Shown: positions 22,225-35,281 of the stretch, piece by piece
Position numbering within the stretch: the stretch's first letter is position 1
Layout of the letters: each line of letters opens with the position of its first letter
NCBI GenBank assembly: GCA_030704615.1
Contig: CM060732.1
Location: 24,492,001 to 24,552,000, forward strand
DNA length: 60,000 nucleotides
DNA from: Takakia lepidozioides
Taxonomy: Eukaryota > Streptophyta > Takakiopsida > Takakiales > Takakiaceae
Direction: 5' to 3'
Notes under the pieces: model-generated
What the model saw: only the letters and a program-made list of their open reading frames with translations
Told to the model about the DNA's origin: nothing
The model's database searches: none
Program-made: the position numbers and the translations under genes

Positions 22225-24590
22225 TTTATACTTTGAATGTGGATATGTTCTTTGTAACAACACTCAAGAACTGCCTGATCCCTTTGACTCTTTCTCCAGC
22301 CTCGAACATATAGGGACATTGGATGGAAAACTAATACATGATATGTTGTGCTAGGCCCTGTAGCAACAGCATAATAGAGTATAGTTGTACACCTTCTACA
22401 TGATCCGGTCAATGTACATTGCTCTCTTGGCTGCTCTACTGTAGCCAATGCCTTGTATCAGCATTAGGAAACCTGAAAATGAGAGGCTTGAGAAAAAAAT
22501 TTCTGTCTCTTTCTCTCCTTAATGTTGCTAAGATCTTTTTAGACAACATTCAAGAATTGTCTGATCCCGTTATTCCGTTCAGATTTTTTTGTCTAGAACA
22601 GAACGGGGGATTGTAGAACGGGATGACTCACTAGGATGACTCATTAGGATTCACCCTAGAGCCAAGTACTCAGCAAGGGGACACATAGAGGCCTTTGGTT
22701 TGCAAAAGTATTCAAAGAATCATAGTAGAGCTAATCATGTCCATGTAAGTAAACATGACAACAAGCACCTATTCCCAAAAAGAAGACCAAGTACTCAAGC
22801 AAGGGCATATATAGAAGCCCTTGGTTTTGCAAAAGTATTCATAGATTCAGAGTAGAGCTTAGTCAAGTCCATGTAAGTTCCTCATAGTGTCAACTCTCTT
22901 TATGTTGCCATCCTAAGCAGCCCATCACAGTGTTGGAGGAGTTTGAATGAATACCTTGCTTGTAGACATAGTGTAGTCAACTCCTTCAGCTCTTACCTGC
23001 TCCTCTTCCAAATGAGAAGAGTGGCCAAGCATACTAACCATATAGGGCAGCAGCTTCTAGTGACACCTTCCTTTTGGGAATGGGTGCTTATAGACATGAG
23101 ACAACCCCCCCTCCCTCTGGAGCATGGGCTGAAATAGTAGTGAGTTCTGTACCTATGTTGAATGGCTGAAAGGACCTCTCTTACCTCTCCTCTCTTTGCT
23201 AGTATGACCTATTACAGGGATGACATTGATAATAAATGTGAAGGGGTTTAAGCCTGGGGTTCCACAGGGATCACTAACCAGTTGGTTGGTTGGTTGGCTG
23301 TGATGGATCCAGGTGATGCCACTTCACCTTCTTTTGTTGCAGGAAATGCTACTAAGGGCAAGAGACTAAGGGAGTGAGGCTTTGAGCTCTCTCAAACTCA
23401 AATCTGTTAGTATGTGTTGATTGTACACATACTACTGCTGTTTTTGCTCTATTGGTTTGATGGATCTATGAGCTGGTACCTACATGGAAATGAGTTACTT
23501 GTAAGGAGACAGTTGTGCTCTTCCTACTTCTATTGTTACTTCCTATGATATGAAAGTGAGGAGGTAGATCTGTTTATGAGAAGGCCCTACCTAGTGTGCA
23601 TGTGATTGCCACTTAGTAGACCTTAAACCTGGTTTTCCAGCAAGGGTATAATGTAAAGGGAGGTATGGAGGCAGATCTGGGTAGAGACAGTTTGATGGTG
23701 CCTATTAGGCTGTCTGATGTCGTTAAATGAAGGCAAACACAGGACAATGTGCTTTTCCTTGTCTAGCTTTGACATGCTATGTAACACTCTCTCTCTGGGG
23801 TGAGTTTGGCATACCTTCCTTAAGCTTTTGACATGGTGAATTCAAGGTCAGATGGTGGGGTCAGTTGAATCGCATGCCTAATACCAGATATGCTAAGATA
23901 TTAATCAAATATATTTCTTCGAAGGGAGACAACCTGTTAACTAGGCCAAGTCTTGGCGGGAAAAGGTAGATGAGGTTTTCAAGAATTGACCCTACGGGAT
24001 GAAGCTGACTTGGAGGGGGCTTTGTCCAAAGCCTCCTCTGATACCCTCACACTGTCCGATGGAAATACAGTTAGGCATAGAACCTCCCTAAATTTGTTTT
24101 GAATATGTGACATGGGCAAGGACCTTAAGGATGATCTCAATGGCCTACTTGCCCTCGTCACTAGACTGAAATTTAAACTTGGGGTGGGAAACCACAAGTG
24201 CATCCACGAGCTACCACACTTAACATACATGTTGACAAGGGTGTTGTGTAGAAAAGCATTTAATGCCGTCAATCCGCTTAATATAATGTGAGCATATGCA
24301 CCTGATTTTCAGTTTGCAGGCCTTTCAGCTTGATGCTCTTCTGCTTGAGACTGGGGAATTAGGTATCTGAATATGTTGAAATGCCTAGCTGGTTGAAGTC
24401 TGTAGAGCCTCTTTTAGTTGCAGGGTGGGGAGGGCAGGGGGCAAGGAGGGCGGGGGAAAAATAGAATACTGTTCAGTATGACTTTTGGAGCAATTCCAGC
24501 TTAGAATGTGATGATGTCACCATGGGGCATGGACCTCACTTGGGAGGGTCAACCTGGTCATAGGAGTGTATGAGGCTGGCAGCCCTGGAA
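22225..24590. other. Intergenic stretch with a local tandem duplication
   Basis: No gene recognised. Two copies of a ~95-bp sequence occur at about 22660-22755 and 22786-22880 (CCAAGTACTCA...CAAAAGTATTCA...GTCCATGTAAGT), roughly 80-85% alike by eye. At 24212-24272 the minus strand encodes a short PPR-like scrap, NAFLHNTLVNMYVKCGSS, in opposite orientation to the other PPR pieces. Confidence 0.45.
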
Positions 24591-24593
24591 TTT

Positions 24594-25040
24594 TATAACC
24601 AGATGTCATTCTGAATATCCCCTTCTGGACATATATGCCAATGTCAAGGGAGTGTTCAGCACTATATGGCTGAACGAGATGTGGTGTCGTGGAGTACGAT
24701 GCTTGCAGGGTATGCATAGCAGAGGTGCAGGATGGAGGCTTTGGATACCTATGAGCAAATGATGGGGGAAGGGGTGAAGCTCGACCACATCATGTTAGTG
24801 TGCGTTTGCAGTGCGTGTGCAAGCCTGGCAGCCCTGGAAAAGGGCAAAGAGGTGCATGGTTGCTTCACCAAAGCTGGAATTGTACTAGATGCCTCGTAGA
24901 CATGTATGCCAAATGTGGGAGCATTGAGGATGCAGAGTGAGTCTTCAACACTATGGCTGAATGAGATGTGGTGTCATGGAACGTGACACTTGCAGGATGT
25001 GCACAACAAGGGCGCACAGATGTAGGCTTTGGGTACATGG
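24594..25040 (+). pseudogene. PPR-protein fragment 2
   Basis: A diverged copy of fragment 1: recognisable runs include DVVSWSTMLAGYA, MEALDTYEQMM and ACASLAALEKGKEVHGC, then LVDMYAKCGSIEDAE with a stop where R is expected, and DVVSWNVTLAGCAQQG. Several stops and frameshifts interrupt it. It abuts an OSB-like WVHGQL piece at about 25041, the same partners as in unit 1. Confidence 0.7.
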
Positions 25041-26300
25041 TCAACTGCAAGCCGCAGCAGCAGCGGCACAATTCATAAAATCAGGCACTGCTAATGAAGG
25101 CACCTTCTTCAACACATTTCACCCTGTTTTTCCCTCTTATGAAAATTGGCCCTAAATTTTCTTGTTGAATTCTGCAAGTTAGAACCTTTGATATTTTGGA
25201 GTGACTTTGATATGATACTGCCAATGTGACAACAGGAAAGTATCCAGAAACAGGTAATAGAGATGTGGAGAAGTTGTGGAATGAATACTTTTCTAACCCC
25301 AATCAATGGTGGGACAATCGAGGCAAAAAGGTGAATGCCTGTTGGATTACAAAGAGTAGCAGATGCAATTGAGCATAAGAACTAGTGTGATAAGTTGAGT
25401 TGGGTGTTTCCTAGAAGAAAACTAGGCTGTCATTGTCAGCTGCTAGCAGCAAGACAAGGATTTATGCATGATTTGTGCATAGGCATGGATAGGTGAAGGA
25501 GCAGGGATAGAGTGTGGGTCCAGATTCATCCAAGAGGGCCGGATTTCAAGCTCCAGATTACCTATGATTCCCTGTGTCGAAGGATAGCTACAAGAAACCT
25601 GCATGGGTAGATGGTCAACTGGAATCCGCCGCCGCAGCGGCACAATTGATAAAAATCAGGCACTGGTAATGAAGCCACCTTCTTCAATAACACAGCAGCT
25701 ACAAGTGGGTAGATGGTCAACTAGAAACAGCAGCGTCAGCAGCACAATTGATAAACAAGGCACTGCTAATGAAGGTACCTTCTTCAACATATTTCACCCT
25801 GTTTTCCCCTGCTATCAGAGTCGTCCTATTTTCATGTTGAAGTCTGCAAGTTAGCTCGTTGGTGGATCTATAGTGGTTTTGGAGTGATTTTGACTTGTTA
25901 CTGCCACTGTGGTCGACAGGAAAGTATTGAAAAACAGATAATAGAGACAAGAAGAAGCTTTGGAATGAATACGTTTCCGACCCCAGTCAATGGTAGAACA
26001 ATCGAGGCAAAATGTGAATGCCTGTTGGAAGTAGACGCAAGTCAGCATAGGAACTAGTGTGATTAGTAGGGTTGGGGTGTTTGCTGGAACAATTATAGGC
26101 TGTCATTGTCAGCTGCTAGGAGCAAGGCGAGGATGTATGCATGATTTGTGCAGAGGCATGGATAGCTGAAGGAGCAAGGATAGAGTGTGGGTCCAGATTC
26201 ATCCAAGAGGGCCGGATTTCAAGCTCCGGATTACCTATGATTCCCTGTGGAAGGATAGCTACAAGAAACCTGCATGGGTAGATGGTCAATTGGTTGGTCC
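25041..26300 (+). pseudogene. Array of degenerate OSB/PDF-motif units
   Basis: About four head-to-tail partial copies. Pieces: WVHGQLQAAAAAAQFIKS (25041-25085); EKLWNEYFSNPNQWWDNRGK (about 25265-25331); IHPRGPDFKLQITYDSL then KKPAWVDGQLESAAAAAQLI (25520-25655); WVDGQLETAASAAQLINK (25709-25765); a decayed WWDNR copy (25925-26025); HPRGPDFKLRITYDSLW then KKPAWVDGQLVG (26200-26300). The pieces are separated by a recurring intron-like segment (GTGATAAGT...CAGCTGCTAGCAGCAAG...GGATAG). Where WWDNR is followed by PDF the order is that of a normal OSB PDF motif split by an intron. Frameshifts are common. Whether any unit is used is unclear. Confidence 0.55.
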
Positions 26301-27118
26301 GCACCCCTCACTACGAATCACACAAGTACACGTCATGGTCTGGAAGCCCTTCAAGTTCATGGTTAGGCTACATTTTCAGATCTGCCTCCTACTGAAAGTC
26401 CACGGGGTTTGTATTAACCGGAGGAAGCCCTTCAAGTTCATGTCTGGCTACATTCCCAGAGGCATTTATAAGTACCAATAAGTCTAAACCCTGAGCATCC
26501 AACTGATAGCCTCAGGTCGGCTTGGTGGGTTTAAAGCCACATAGGTGTTTGTTGGATGTCACCCTTATGGCACCACTTATGGGGGTATCTAAGTCAACCA
26601 GTCAGGCAATGGCGTTGCCCACCCACTTACAGTGTCCACCTTCCAAATGGAAGCTGGTTTTGGGGGACCATTAGTTCCATATGCTTCGGCAAGAGTCTTC
26701 CTTCCATTTAAGCCCTGACCCAGCAGGTATGTCCTAAACCATATGCCCTCTCAACACTGGTTAAAACCAGCAATTCAGGGCATCTCAACAAAAACGAGTA
26801 TATAATCCACCATGTTCCGATGTGTATGCACCTACATGTCTTTGTTTTTTTCTGTCCCGCAGTTGCTGCTATGAACTAAAGAGAGAGAGACGACTCGTTC
26901 ATCATTGATGTGTCTCAAATCAAGAAGCTGCAATCACGTTTACGTAGATCCCGATCCCAAAGCATTGGGCCTTTCATGAATCAAATTTCTCCTCTACTCC
27001 TCTATGCAAACCTGAAAGTCCTGATTTCCTATCTCATGACATGTTACATCCTGACACTAGCAAACAAACAGAATATGTGGTGATTGGGAGCTAGGATTTG
27101 CAAAATTACAACTGTGAC
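26301..27118. other. Spacer between the OSB array and HIRA 3' end
   Basis: A direct repeat GAAGCCCTTCAAGTTCATG occurs at about 26343 and 26425 in a 98-codon frame with no domain. The remainder includes the likely HIRA 3' UTR on its right side. No gene recognised. Confidence 0.45.
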
Positions 27119-30100
27119 TTAGTGTTGGGCAGGGGGTTGTTGCCGGGCCTCACATTCGGACAACAAATCCACAAATTCATTTAACAACCGTTGAACACCT
27201 CTGTTAGAAGCCATTGCAGGCAAAACTTCCATTTTAAGCAGCTCCCGTTTGTTCATGCCCTGCACACAGGACTCCCTGCACCTTAATACACACACAACAC
27301 ACCTGTAGGCTTGTAGTCTAGACTAGACTGATGGCAACTTCTAGGTCCATGCACAATAGCCACAATTGACCTCCACTTATATTTCCAAGAAACATACATA
27401 CAACATCAACATGAGCACATCTATTCAGTCAGACGAAAAGCAACAACTCTATATAACCATCCCTTGCAAGGGTCAGCGGGGCAGGGCAGAGCTGTTAGGT
27501 GAATCTTGGGTAGTTGGTCGATGAAACCCCCCAAACTGAATGCACAAGACATGCATACAAAAATTGTGGATATGAAACAGAAGCTTTCTTACCAGAATGT
27601 CAGGCTCCCATTGGTTGTGCACGGAAGGACCATCAAGCTGAGAAGAGGGATGACGTGCATGCATGGGGCCCAACAGCTCTTCACAAAGTTCTCTTAGCCG
27701 TGCCTCATCTGCCTCCCTGACAGAAACCACAATCGTCAGACACCCTCAGTATAGACAATTGAGGCAGGACCTGTGTGGTTGTTCCATGAGACTGAAAAGA
27801 CCCCACCAAACTCACATGGTCTACTGCAAACGTATGTCCAGAATGCATCCAAGATGTGGCTAATATTATACAAATAAGTTTATCCTGAGGATAGTCCACT
27901 CATCAGACAGCCCTGCAAGACTTACCCAAAGGCAATCATCGACCAAGATGTTCTCCAACATACTCTCAAGGGTCCAGCAAGTAAAAAGCGTTCTAAGCAT
28001 TCCAGTTCCGACCAAACATGCAGGATTACAATCCTGCATATGGACTCTACAGGTGTCAACAATCATGAGGGATGCAAGACTTTGGACTGAGAAGAAAAAC
28101 AGGGAGGTTCAAGTAAAAAAGGGAGGTTCTAATGACTCAGGACCACTTCCACCATCCAACTGTCCACACTCACTAGCTTGTAGAAGGAACAGACGAGACT
28201 CACCTGGCAAGGCAGCGAGCATATGCGAGAAGGCATCGTCGATATTCGTCAGGAGATTTGAGTGCCAGAGCAGCACTCATCTGGACTTCTATATGCACTC
28301 GTGTTTGAAATTTCTCCTCTCCCAAGGATGCTCTGTCAAATAGGTGATCAAAATTAAGCAACTTCATGTTGTGTAGTTCATAATTTAAACGAGACTCTGG
28401 TGCATGAAAAATGGGTCTCAAAACATGCATCTTTGGTGGCTACTGCTGTGCATTCAATCTCTGCCCTACCTTTTTCTCTCCCCTTCCAATTTTAACTCAG
28501 GGCAGGAAAACTACCTTTGAACAGCAAACAGATGCAGAGAGGAAAGGGGAATTGCAAATGCCCGTTGTGTGGGCCACCTGAAGACAATTTTCACTTTCTG
28601 ATTCAGTGTCCTAGGTACTCTCACCAGAGAGACGCACTCTTCAAATCCATCAAGGGATTTATTCCTGTACCTCTGTTTACCAACTTTGAAAATCTTGACG
28701 CTGAGCAAAAAACCAGCCCTTTTCGGGCCTAGTTATTGGGCAAATCACACACAGCAGATTGATGCTTGAGTAAAGGGATTTCTAGAGGATATCTGGAATC
28801 AATTGTCTGTTCCAAGGTAAGTCATACTACCGGCATCAGCCCCTGACAAAGGTAGTTTCTGTCCCTTTGTATTCCTCTCAAACTGGGCGCGGGGTCAATG
28901 GCCACAAGGCTACAGCAAACAACGTCCTATGAGTACATTCTCGACCCTTCCAAGTTTCCAGAGAGAGAGAGAACAGAGCCTCTTCTGCACCTAGGGTACA
29001 TCATCCTGTCAAAAGTAGCAAAGTTTTGGCAAAACTTGTTTAACTGATTACTTCGTCAATGCAGTTTCCAACTCCTGTAGTGGTGGAAATAGATATGAGA
29101 CCATCCTTATTTTCTTGCTCCCGCTGTTCGTTGGGAGATAACTTGATCTACTGCAAGAGCTGTGTGGTATATTAACAAATAGTTGACAGCCAATTTAGAG
29201 TTTTCTAGCCGTGGAGTCCACAGCTAAAAACTTGGTAGCTTGTATTCCTTTGCATAAGAACAAAGTCATCTAAGTACAATGCGACAACACCATACAGACT
29301 AAAACAAAACCCAGACAGATGTTGCACCAGTCCAAGTTAAAACCTAAACTAGTTCAACATAGAGTGCAGTTGTAACATTGTGTTGTCAGATTTTGTTCAC
29401 CAAACAATCTTCTATTTCGAACACATTTACCTGCTCCAGATGAAACCCCCACCAGCCGTGCTTGCAACTCCTGCCTGTGGTGATGCAAACTCCCCTTCTC
29501 CACCAATAATTGCACCATTCGGCCATCTTGTAACAAAATCTGATGCGGGAAACCCATCATCAGCAACTTTTAGCCAACAGCGCATGCTTAGGTCGAAAAG
29601 AAATGCATGCCGATTGGTAAAGACCACCAGAGGGGCTCCTGCCCGCGAAAGCCTCACTGTCTCTACTTTGACAGTACCTGCAAGAGCAGCAGGTGAAGTG
29701 ATATCTGGAATCATCTAATGGGAAGTAAACAAACACTGCAGCCACAAGTACCTTGAGGCTCCACGTAATATTTGCACACATCAACAGCTATCCAGATCTG
29801 AAATTAGTTGTTACATCCGTTTGGACATGAAGGCTCCATCCATGTTAACCTCCGAATGTGGGTTACCATCTTCAAAATGACTGCAAAGCCCTCGCTAAGC
29901 TTACAAGTACTACTCTTGGGCAGTGTGATAGGAAAGTGGGATGTGCGAACTTGTTAAGAGAGACAGGAGTAAAGCATAATGTAATAAGGACAAAAACTTC
30001 GAAAAAAGTTGACGAGGGGAAAAGCAGGAGAGCCCACTGTTGTTGGTTAACGATGTGTTGGAAGACAGAAGAGGGCCCAGACTCTCTTGAAGTAGACAAA

Positions 30101-33100
30101 TTAACTCCCGCAAATCCCAGAGATGAAGGGAGCCTCCACGTGTGACCACCAACAGTCTCCAGCTTTGGTCACAATCCATGAAAGCCACTGCTGACCCTAA
30201 CATCATACTTGGTTGTGCTCTACGCCCAGCCATAGTGTAAATCTGAGACATACAACAGTCAGGACTGAATAGTAACAAGATTTATCAGCTAGGCCAGCCC
30301 TTCTTACTTATTTAGTCAAAATAGCTAGTGTACCCATTTCAAAAGAGGAAGTCTCTAAGAGAGATCCAACGTTGGGAAAGGAACCAGCCAGGGCAGATTG
30401 GGAGAGGCAAAAGAGAGAGGCAGGTGCAATTATTTCTTGAGGTACTGCTAAGTAAGTCACCTGTAGAGTGCCATCTGCACAGCCCACTGCCAGAAAATTG
30501 GAGTTGCCAGCCAAGACAGTGGGCCTAGCTGCCAAGCGGTCATGCCACCTAACCATCCCTCCTTGTGAGCAGACTATCTCTGACTTGGCTGAAGTTTCCC
30601 TCATCACCATGGGTCCTGCTGGTCCTTCATTATTGGAAGTCTTCACAGGCCTGGCCTCTAAGCAAACAGGAGCTTCCCCTGATGCCTCAGCGACGGTTTC
30701 TGGTGCTTGAATCCTGATAGATAGCACCCCATCAGGAGTACCAATTCCCTCAGAAGGAGCGACCACGTCTACTTGAATAACATTTGGAAGAGTAGAACTT
30801 GCCAAACCATCTACCCCCAGGCCCCCAGTGCCACTACCAGGGGCGCCAGCACCAGCACTTGGGCCACAAGGTTGGTCGAGTCCAGTATTTCGTTTTGCCA
30901 AAGGTAGGGTCACCTTGGGGCCTTCGTCAGGCAACCTCCGTCTCTTTTCAGCTTGGAAATCCCTTGCACCACCCCTCCCTAAATCCTCCCTTATATTATC
31001 AACCTCCTTTCTAGAAACTGGGGGTTTCACATTGCGCACTTCAGCTCTCACACTTTGGACTGTTCCATTGACTAACCGATCTCCACCGGCCGACGGTCCC
31101 AAAGGCTCTGGAATGATCCGGCGGCGTCCATCAGGATGTCGATATTCCGTCTGCTTCACAGGACTTGAAGTAGGTCTGATAGGACCTGTGACCAGAGTAC
31201 CATTTTCATTGCCTGCTGTGGTAGTGGGCAGCCTCGGATCTGAACCTCTTTGAGCCCCTGCAGCGAGCTCCAAAACTTGCGTAGAGTTTGCAGTGCCCCA
31301 CCGTTTTTCAGCAGCTGCCTCCAGCACCAACTGGGCTGGGCTTTCAGCCAACGTTACCTGGAAAGTTATGCACACAATTGTCAGAAAGTTGGTATACTAG
31401 TCTGCCCTGCACAATGATCATTCCTTCAAATGTGGGGCGCATGTGAATAGAGATATAGAAGAGAAAACATGGACAAATGTTTGTGGCTACAGAATTACAG
31501 TTGCAAAGAAATGACTACCAACTGAAAACATGTCCAAGCTGTCTTCACTTCACTTCAAGTACCAGTGTCACAATGTAAGTATATTGCTTGCACATTATGT
31601 GGCCACAAAGAGTTCAAACCATGGTTTACCTGCCGCACACAGACATCTCCATAGCGGTTCTTTTTTAACTCCTTCATCTCTGCGTCAGAAATCATATGGC
31701 CCAATTCCTTTGGCTGAAATTGGAAGGATGCTACAGATCCATCCAATGAGCAGCAAAACAGCGTGTAACCGTCTGGGCTCCTGGTACCAAGCACAATACA
31801 TGAGTTCATCCTAACAGATTGATCGTGACTGCGCAGAATGAATAGACGTAGATATACACCCAGAAATGAGACCTAAGGAGAGCCCAGATTCTTGAGCTTC
31901 TCAATCTGAGAAAAAAAGCAGTGGCAGAGTGGTTCATGCTTGTAAGGAGACATTGTCCACAAAGAGTTTTACAATATATCAGACAATGTTCACTTCACTC
32001 AAAATCAGGCCCACAGATCGAACATGTGGGTGCCCTTTTCCAAGCTGGCCTGACTTACTGTCCAGAGGAAGGCAACTACTCTTAGTTTCAGCTTCACCCA
32101 AGTGCCCAGCATAGGAAGGTCCTTTGGGGTCACTTGTCTCTCAAAGGCGGAGAAGAAGCTCAACTGTAATTTACGCCAGGCTTCAGCACAATCAATTTCA
32201 GCGACATTGACTTGCGTACTACTGTGAGAGTCTCCTCCACTGATTTCTTTCAAAGGTCTGCCCTTGAGGAACTCAAGGAGTTGGAATCTTTATCTACCCT
32301 CTTCCCCCCACACCTGTGCCTGTTTGACAGGTCAGTCTTGCTTCCAAGGGACAGTGTCTGTCCATTTAAGCCCAATGTTGACAGGAGATCCAGTCACCTA
32401 TAAAGAGCCTTTTCGCCAGAGGAGAAATCAACAACCGGCGTACCAGGAGAAGTCAGCCAGACTTTGAGTGAAAAAATGTTTTCCGATGAATATCGGGCGC
32501 GGGCTCCCTGTTGTCCAGACAGAGACGTGGCAGTCTTGGCTTCCAATTGCTATCACATTGTAAGGCAAACCATCTCTCGACTTTGAAGAGGCACCATTGG
32601 CCACCGCCGCTCCCTTCCCAGCACCCCCTCCCAATCCACCCTCCTCAGAAGCACCCCGACGTGCCTGCTTCAGAGTTACAACTTTGCATGTCAATGAGCT
32701 CCGCTTGAGTAGCTAGCAAGATCTGATCTGCATCAGTACACATCAATGGTACAGCTATACAGTACATGGATGACCATTGTCATAGTCGTGCAATGGAAGC
32801 ACACCTGCTTCCGGAACATTGAATGATTGAACCGGACGGCCACGACAGGTGCGTTGTGACCCACGAAGTCGAAGGAGGCTACCCACTCACCCCTCTCTAA
32901 CACAGGTGCTGTGTGGCTGGGATTTTGGAATCCATGAGTTGTTGCAATGAAATGTCCACATGGTGACCATCCAAGTCGCCGAAAAAATGTTGATCCCACC
33001 TGCAGCAACCAGCCATCAATTGCCAGCTGAATGTTCTCAACATGATGGTGTCTTGGTGCTAAAAGGTGATCTAACCATAAAGTGTCAGAGTCCCAGATTT

Positions 33101-35281
33101 GCAATAAAACATGGAAAAGCTAATTGGGTGATGTGCTTATCACAACATGTTCAAGATTAATGGAAAATCTGAAAGATGGTAAAGATTGTTGTAGTCGTGG
33201 AGGTTTCTATTACACTGCGTATGAGTCTCCCACTGTGTACCTGTGGGATTTGAGATTCTCATCATCTTTGTGGACTTGATCTTGACCAGCAAGGTGAGAG
33301 GCACATTATATCTGTTGCATTTACCGTTTTTTCCCAAGGCCCTTCGATTCTCCGCACCATGCCCCATGTGCTTGTTCGCCAAACAATCACAGTCTTGTCG
33401 TCAGATTGAGTTGCTAGAAATGACCCAATGGGGTCCCATGCCAAACCCTTCACAAGGCTGCGATGGCCAGTCAGGACTGCTACTGGGGAGCCATTGGCAG
33501 CCTGCCACACACGCACAGTGTTGTCGAGGCTACAGCTCGCAAGAAGGGAATCATCTGGGGACCACCCGAGATCCACCTACCTCAACAAATGATGACAAAG
33601 AGCCAACCAAACACATAGTTTAGGATGCATCTGTCCAACCACACTTGACACTTTACGTGTAGTAGGAACTAGCAACTATAGTTAGTGTAAGGCAGCAACC
33701 ATAGGGGGTGTCCATACAGGATAATGGCCCCAAATGATAACAACTTCTATCATGATATGATACTTCTCCAACAATCGCCGTACTGTGAAGAGAGAGAGAG
33801 ACATTCAGGAGAATTCAATCGCAGCAACAACTGTTACTCGAGATAATCAAGCAGCAAAGTAACCACAAAGTCAATTCAGTATAGATGCCTCACATGAGAC
33901 CTTAGGAAGACCAGTAATATTGGTTGGCACCAATCCTCACTAGTGATTATTGTGATGGAGTATCTGAATTCCAGCTCCTGGACCTTCCTCATCAAGCTGC
34001 AGGCATAAGAATGACCTTCTAAGTAGGTTACAGTATGCTAAGGTGCTTAAAATAAAGTGTGAAAGTCGCTTGGAACATACCACATCAGCAGTGTGCCCAC
34101 GCAAAGTCGACAGCACCTTCCAATTTTCCACATCTGGGAGCTCCCCACTCCCAAATTCTGTGGTTCCTGAACCGGGCCTTCTCTCATGGACAAAAACTAT
34201 TTGATCATCAGACCCGGAGGCTATGAGCCCGCCGCGGTTAGCCCATCGGACGCAATTCACTGATCCAAAGTGATCCCGAAGAGTAGCCAGGAGTTTTTGA
34301 CCAGACACCTCTGACTCTAAATGCCTTCCCCCCAGTGATTCCATGTCCCATATTCGTACCTGAATACAACATCAAGATACAAATATCTAAGGTACTAATA
34401 AGGTCGAGGCACTACATGTGAAAGTCCCACTGTGAAATAGAAAAAGAGAATGGTAGCCTATAGTTTGACTACTATAGGATACCAAATCATAGCTCACTCT
34501 GCTCGGTTTCCTACTTATATTTTCAAAATTGACATTCATTGGACAGACTTGGTTCCTATTTCATGGCAGTTTTGCTTCACCAGAGATCCATGTTTTGGGT
34601 TCCTCTCTCTCCTTTTCCCTTCCTTCCTCGCAAGTGAATGGCTGTTGCATGACAATGCTGTAGTGGGCTTCTTGGTCCATGTTGATTGATAGTAGGCCAG
34701 AAGAAGAAACTCTCTAGATCATTTCAGCATTCTCACAAAAGTTTTTTCTCACTGGCTGAATAGTGCATGTCAGGGCACTGAGTTTAGTGGCATTGGTCTC
34801 TGTAGCTGGTGAGAAGCAGCAAGATGGAATGGCTCGACCATGACATCCCACAAGGAGGGCTCGATATTAAAAATAAATAAAGTCGAGTTCTGGAACATTT
34901 TGATACAGATGTAAGGTTATAACACGAATGCCTCCTTCCAACTTGTAAAACCCTAGAAGCTTTTCGAAATTGTACTGCACTCCCCCGTGAGCTGTAAACC
35001 TTAACTTTTGTTTCTCCATGCAACCAAGCTCCTCCCGATGCAGAACAGCAAATATTCCGCAAACCACAAAGCGCCTTTGCATGGAGGCGAGCTGAGAGCA
35101 CAATTTTACTATTGCATTGAATGCAGGTAAGATTATCGTACAGACATGCAGCCGGGGAGAACGAGAGACATGCCTTATGATCGCCCCCAGCAGTCGCAAA
35201 ACGAAGACCATTGGGCTCGATGTCAAGAGAGAAAATCTGTAGGCCCCCATGGCGTACCCACATGGGCTTCTCCACTATCAT
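27119..35281 (-). CDS. HIRA: Histone chaperone HIRA
   Basis: HIRA deposits histone H3.3-H4 independently of replication, with UBN, CABIN1 and ASF1 partners, in the nucleus. Exons (minus): 35174-35281, 34081-34359, 33325-33576, 32805-32999, 32444-32703, 31630-31780, 30461-31357, ~30090-30242, 29431-~29700, 28204-28332, 27593-27716, 27119-27259. Junction phases agree except exon 8/9, which I could not settle. The N-terminal WD40 propeller shows [40 protein letters not shown] and DKTVIVW; exon 7 (299 codons) is the disordered linker; the C-terminal HIRA domain shows [38 protein letters not shown] and [17 protein letters not shown], ending [20 protein letters not shown]. Length, near 990 residues, is close to plant HIRA. 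The start [13 protein letters not shown] is the usual one. Intron 1 has a GC donor. No coding breaks seen. Confidence 0.93.
28520..28735 (+). pseudogene. zf-RVT-like scrap of a non-LTR retrotransposon in a HIRA intron
   Basis: The plus frame encodes [20 protein letters not shown], a C-x2-C-x(7)-H-x(4)-C pattern typical of the zinc-binding segment after the reverse transcriptase of LINE-type elements. It lies antisense to HIRA in the intron between exons 9 and 10. Nothing of the RT itself is visible nearby. Confidence 0.5.

Noticed and set aside
30828-31253. 141-codon plus frame antisense to HIRA exon 7
   Set aside because: Shadow of the GC-rich disordered HIRA linker; no domain.
33940-34010. 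Coding-like [18 protein letters not shown] inside HIRA intron 2
   Set aside because: Exon 2 joins exon 3 directly ([13 protein letters not shown]) as in other HIRA proteins; inserting this piece would add a stop.
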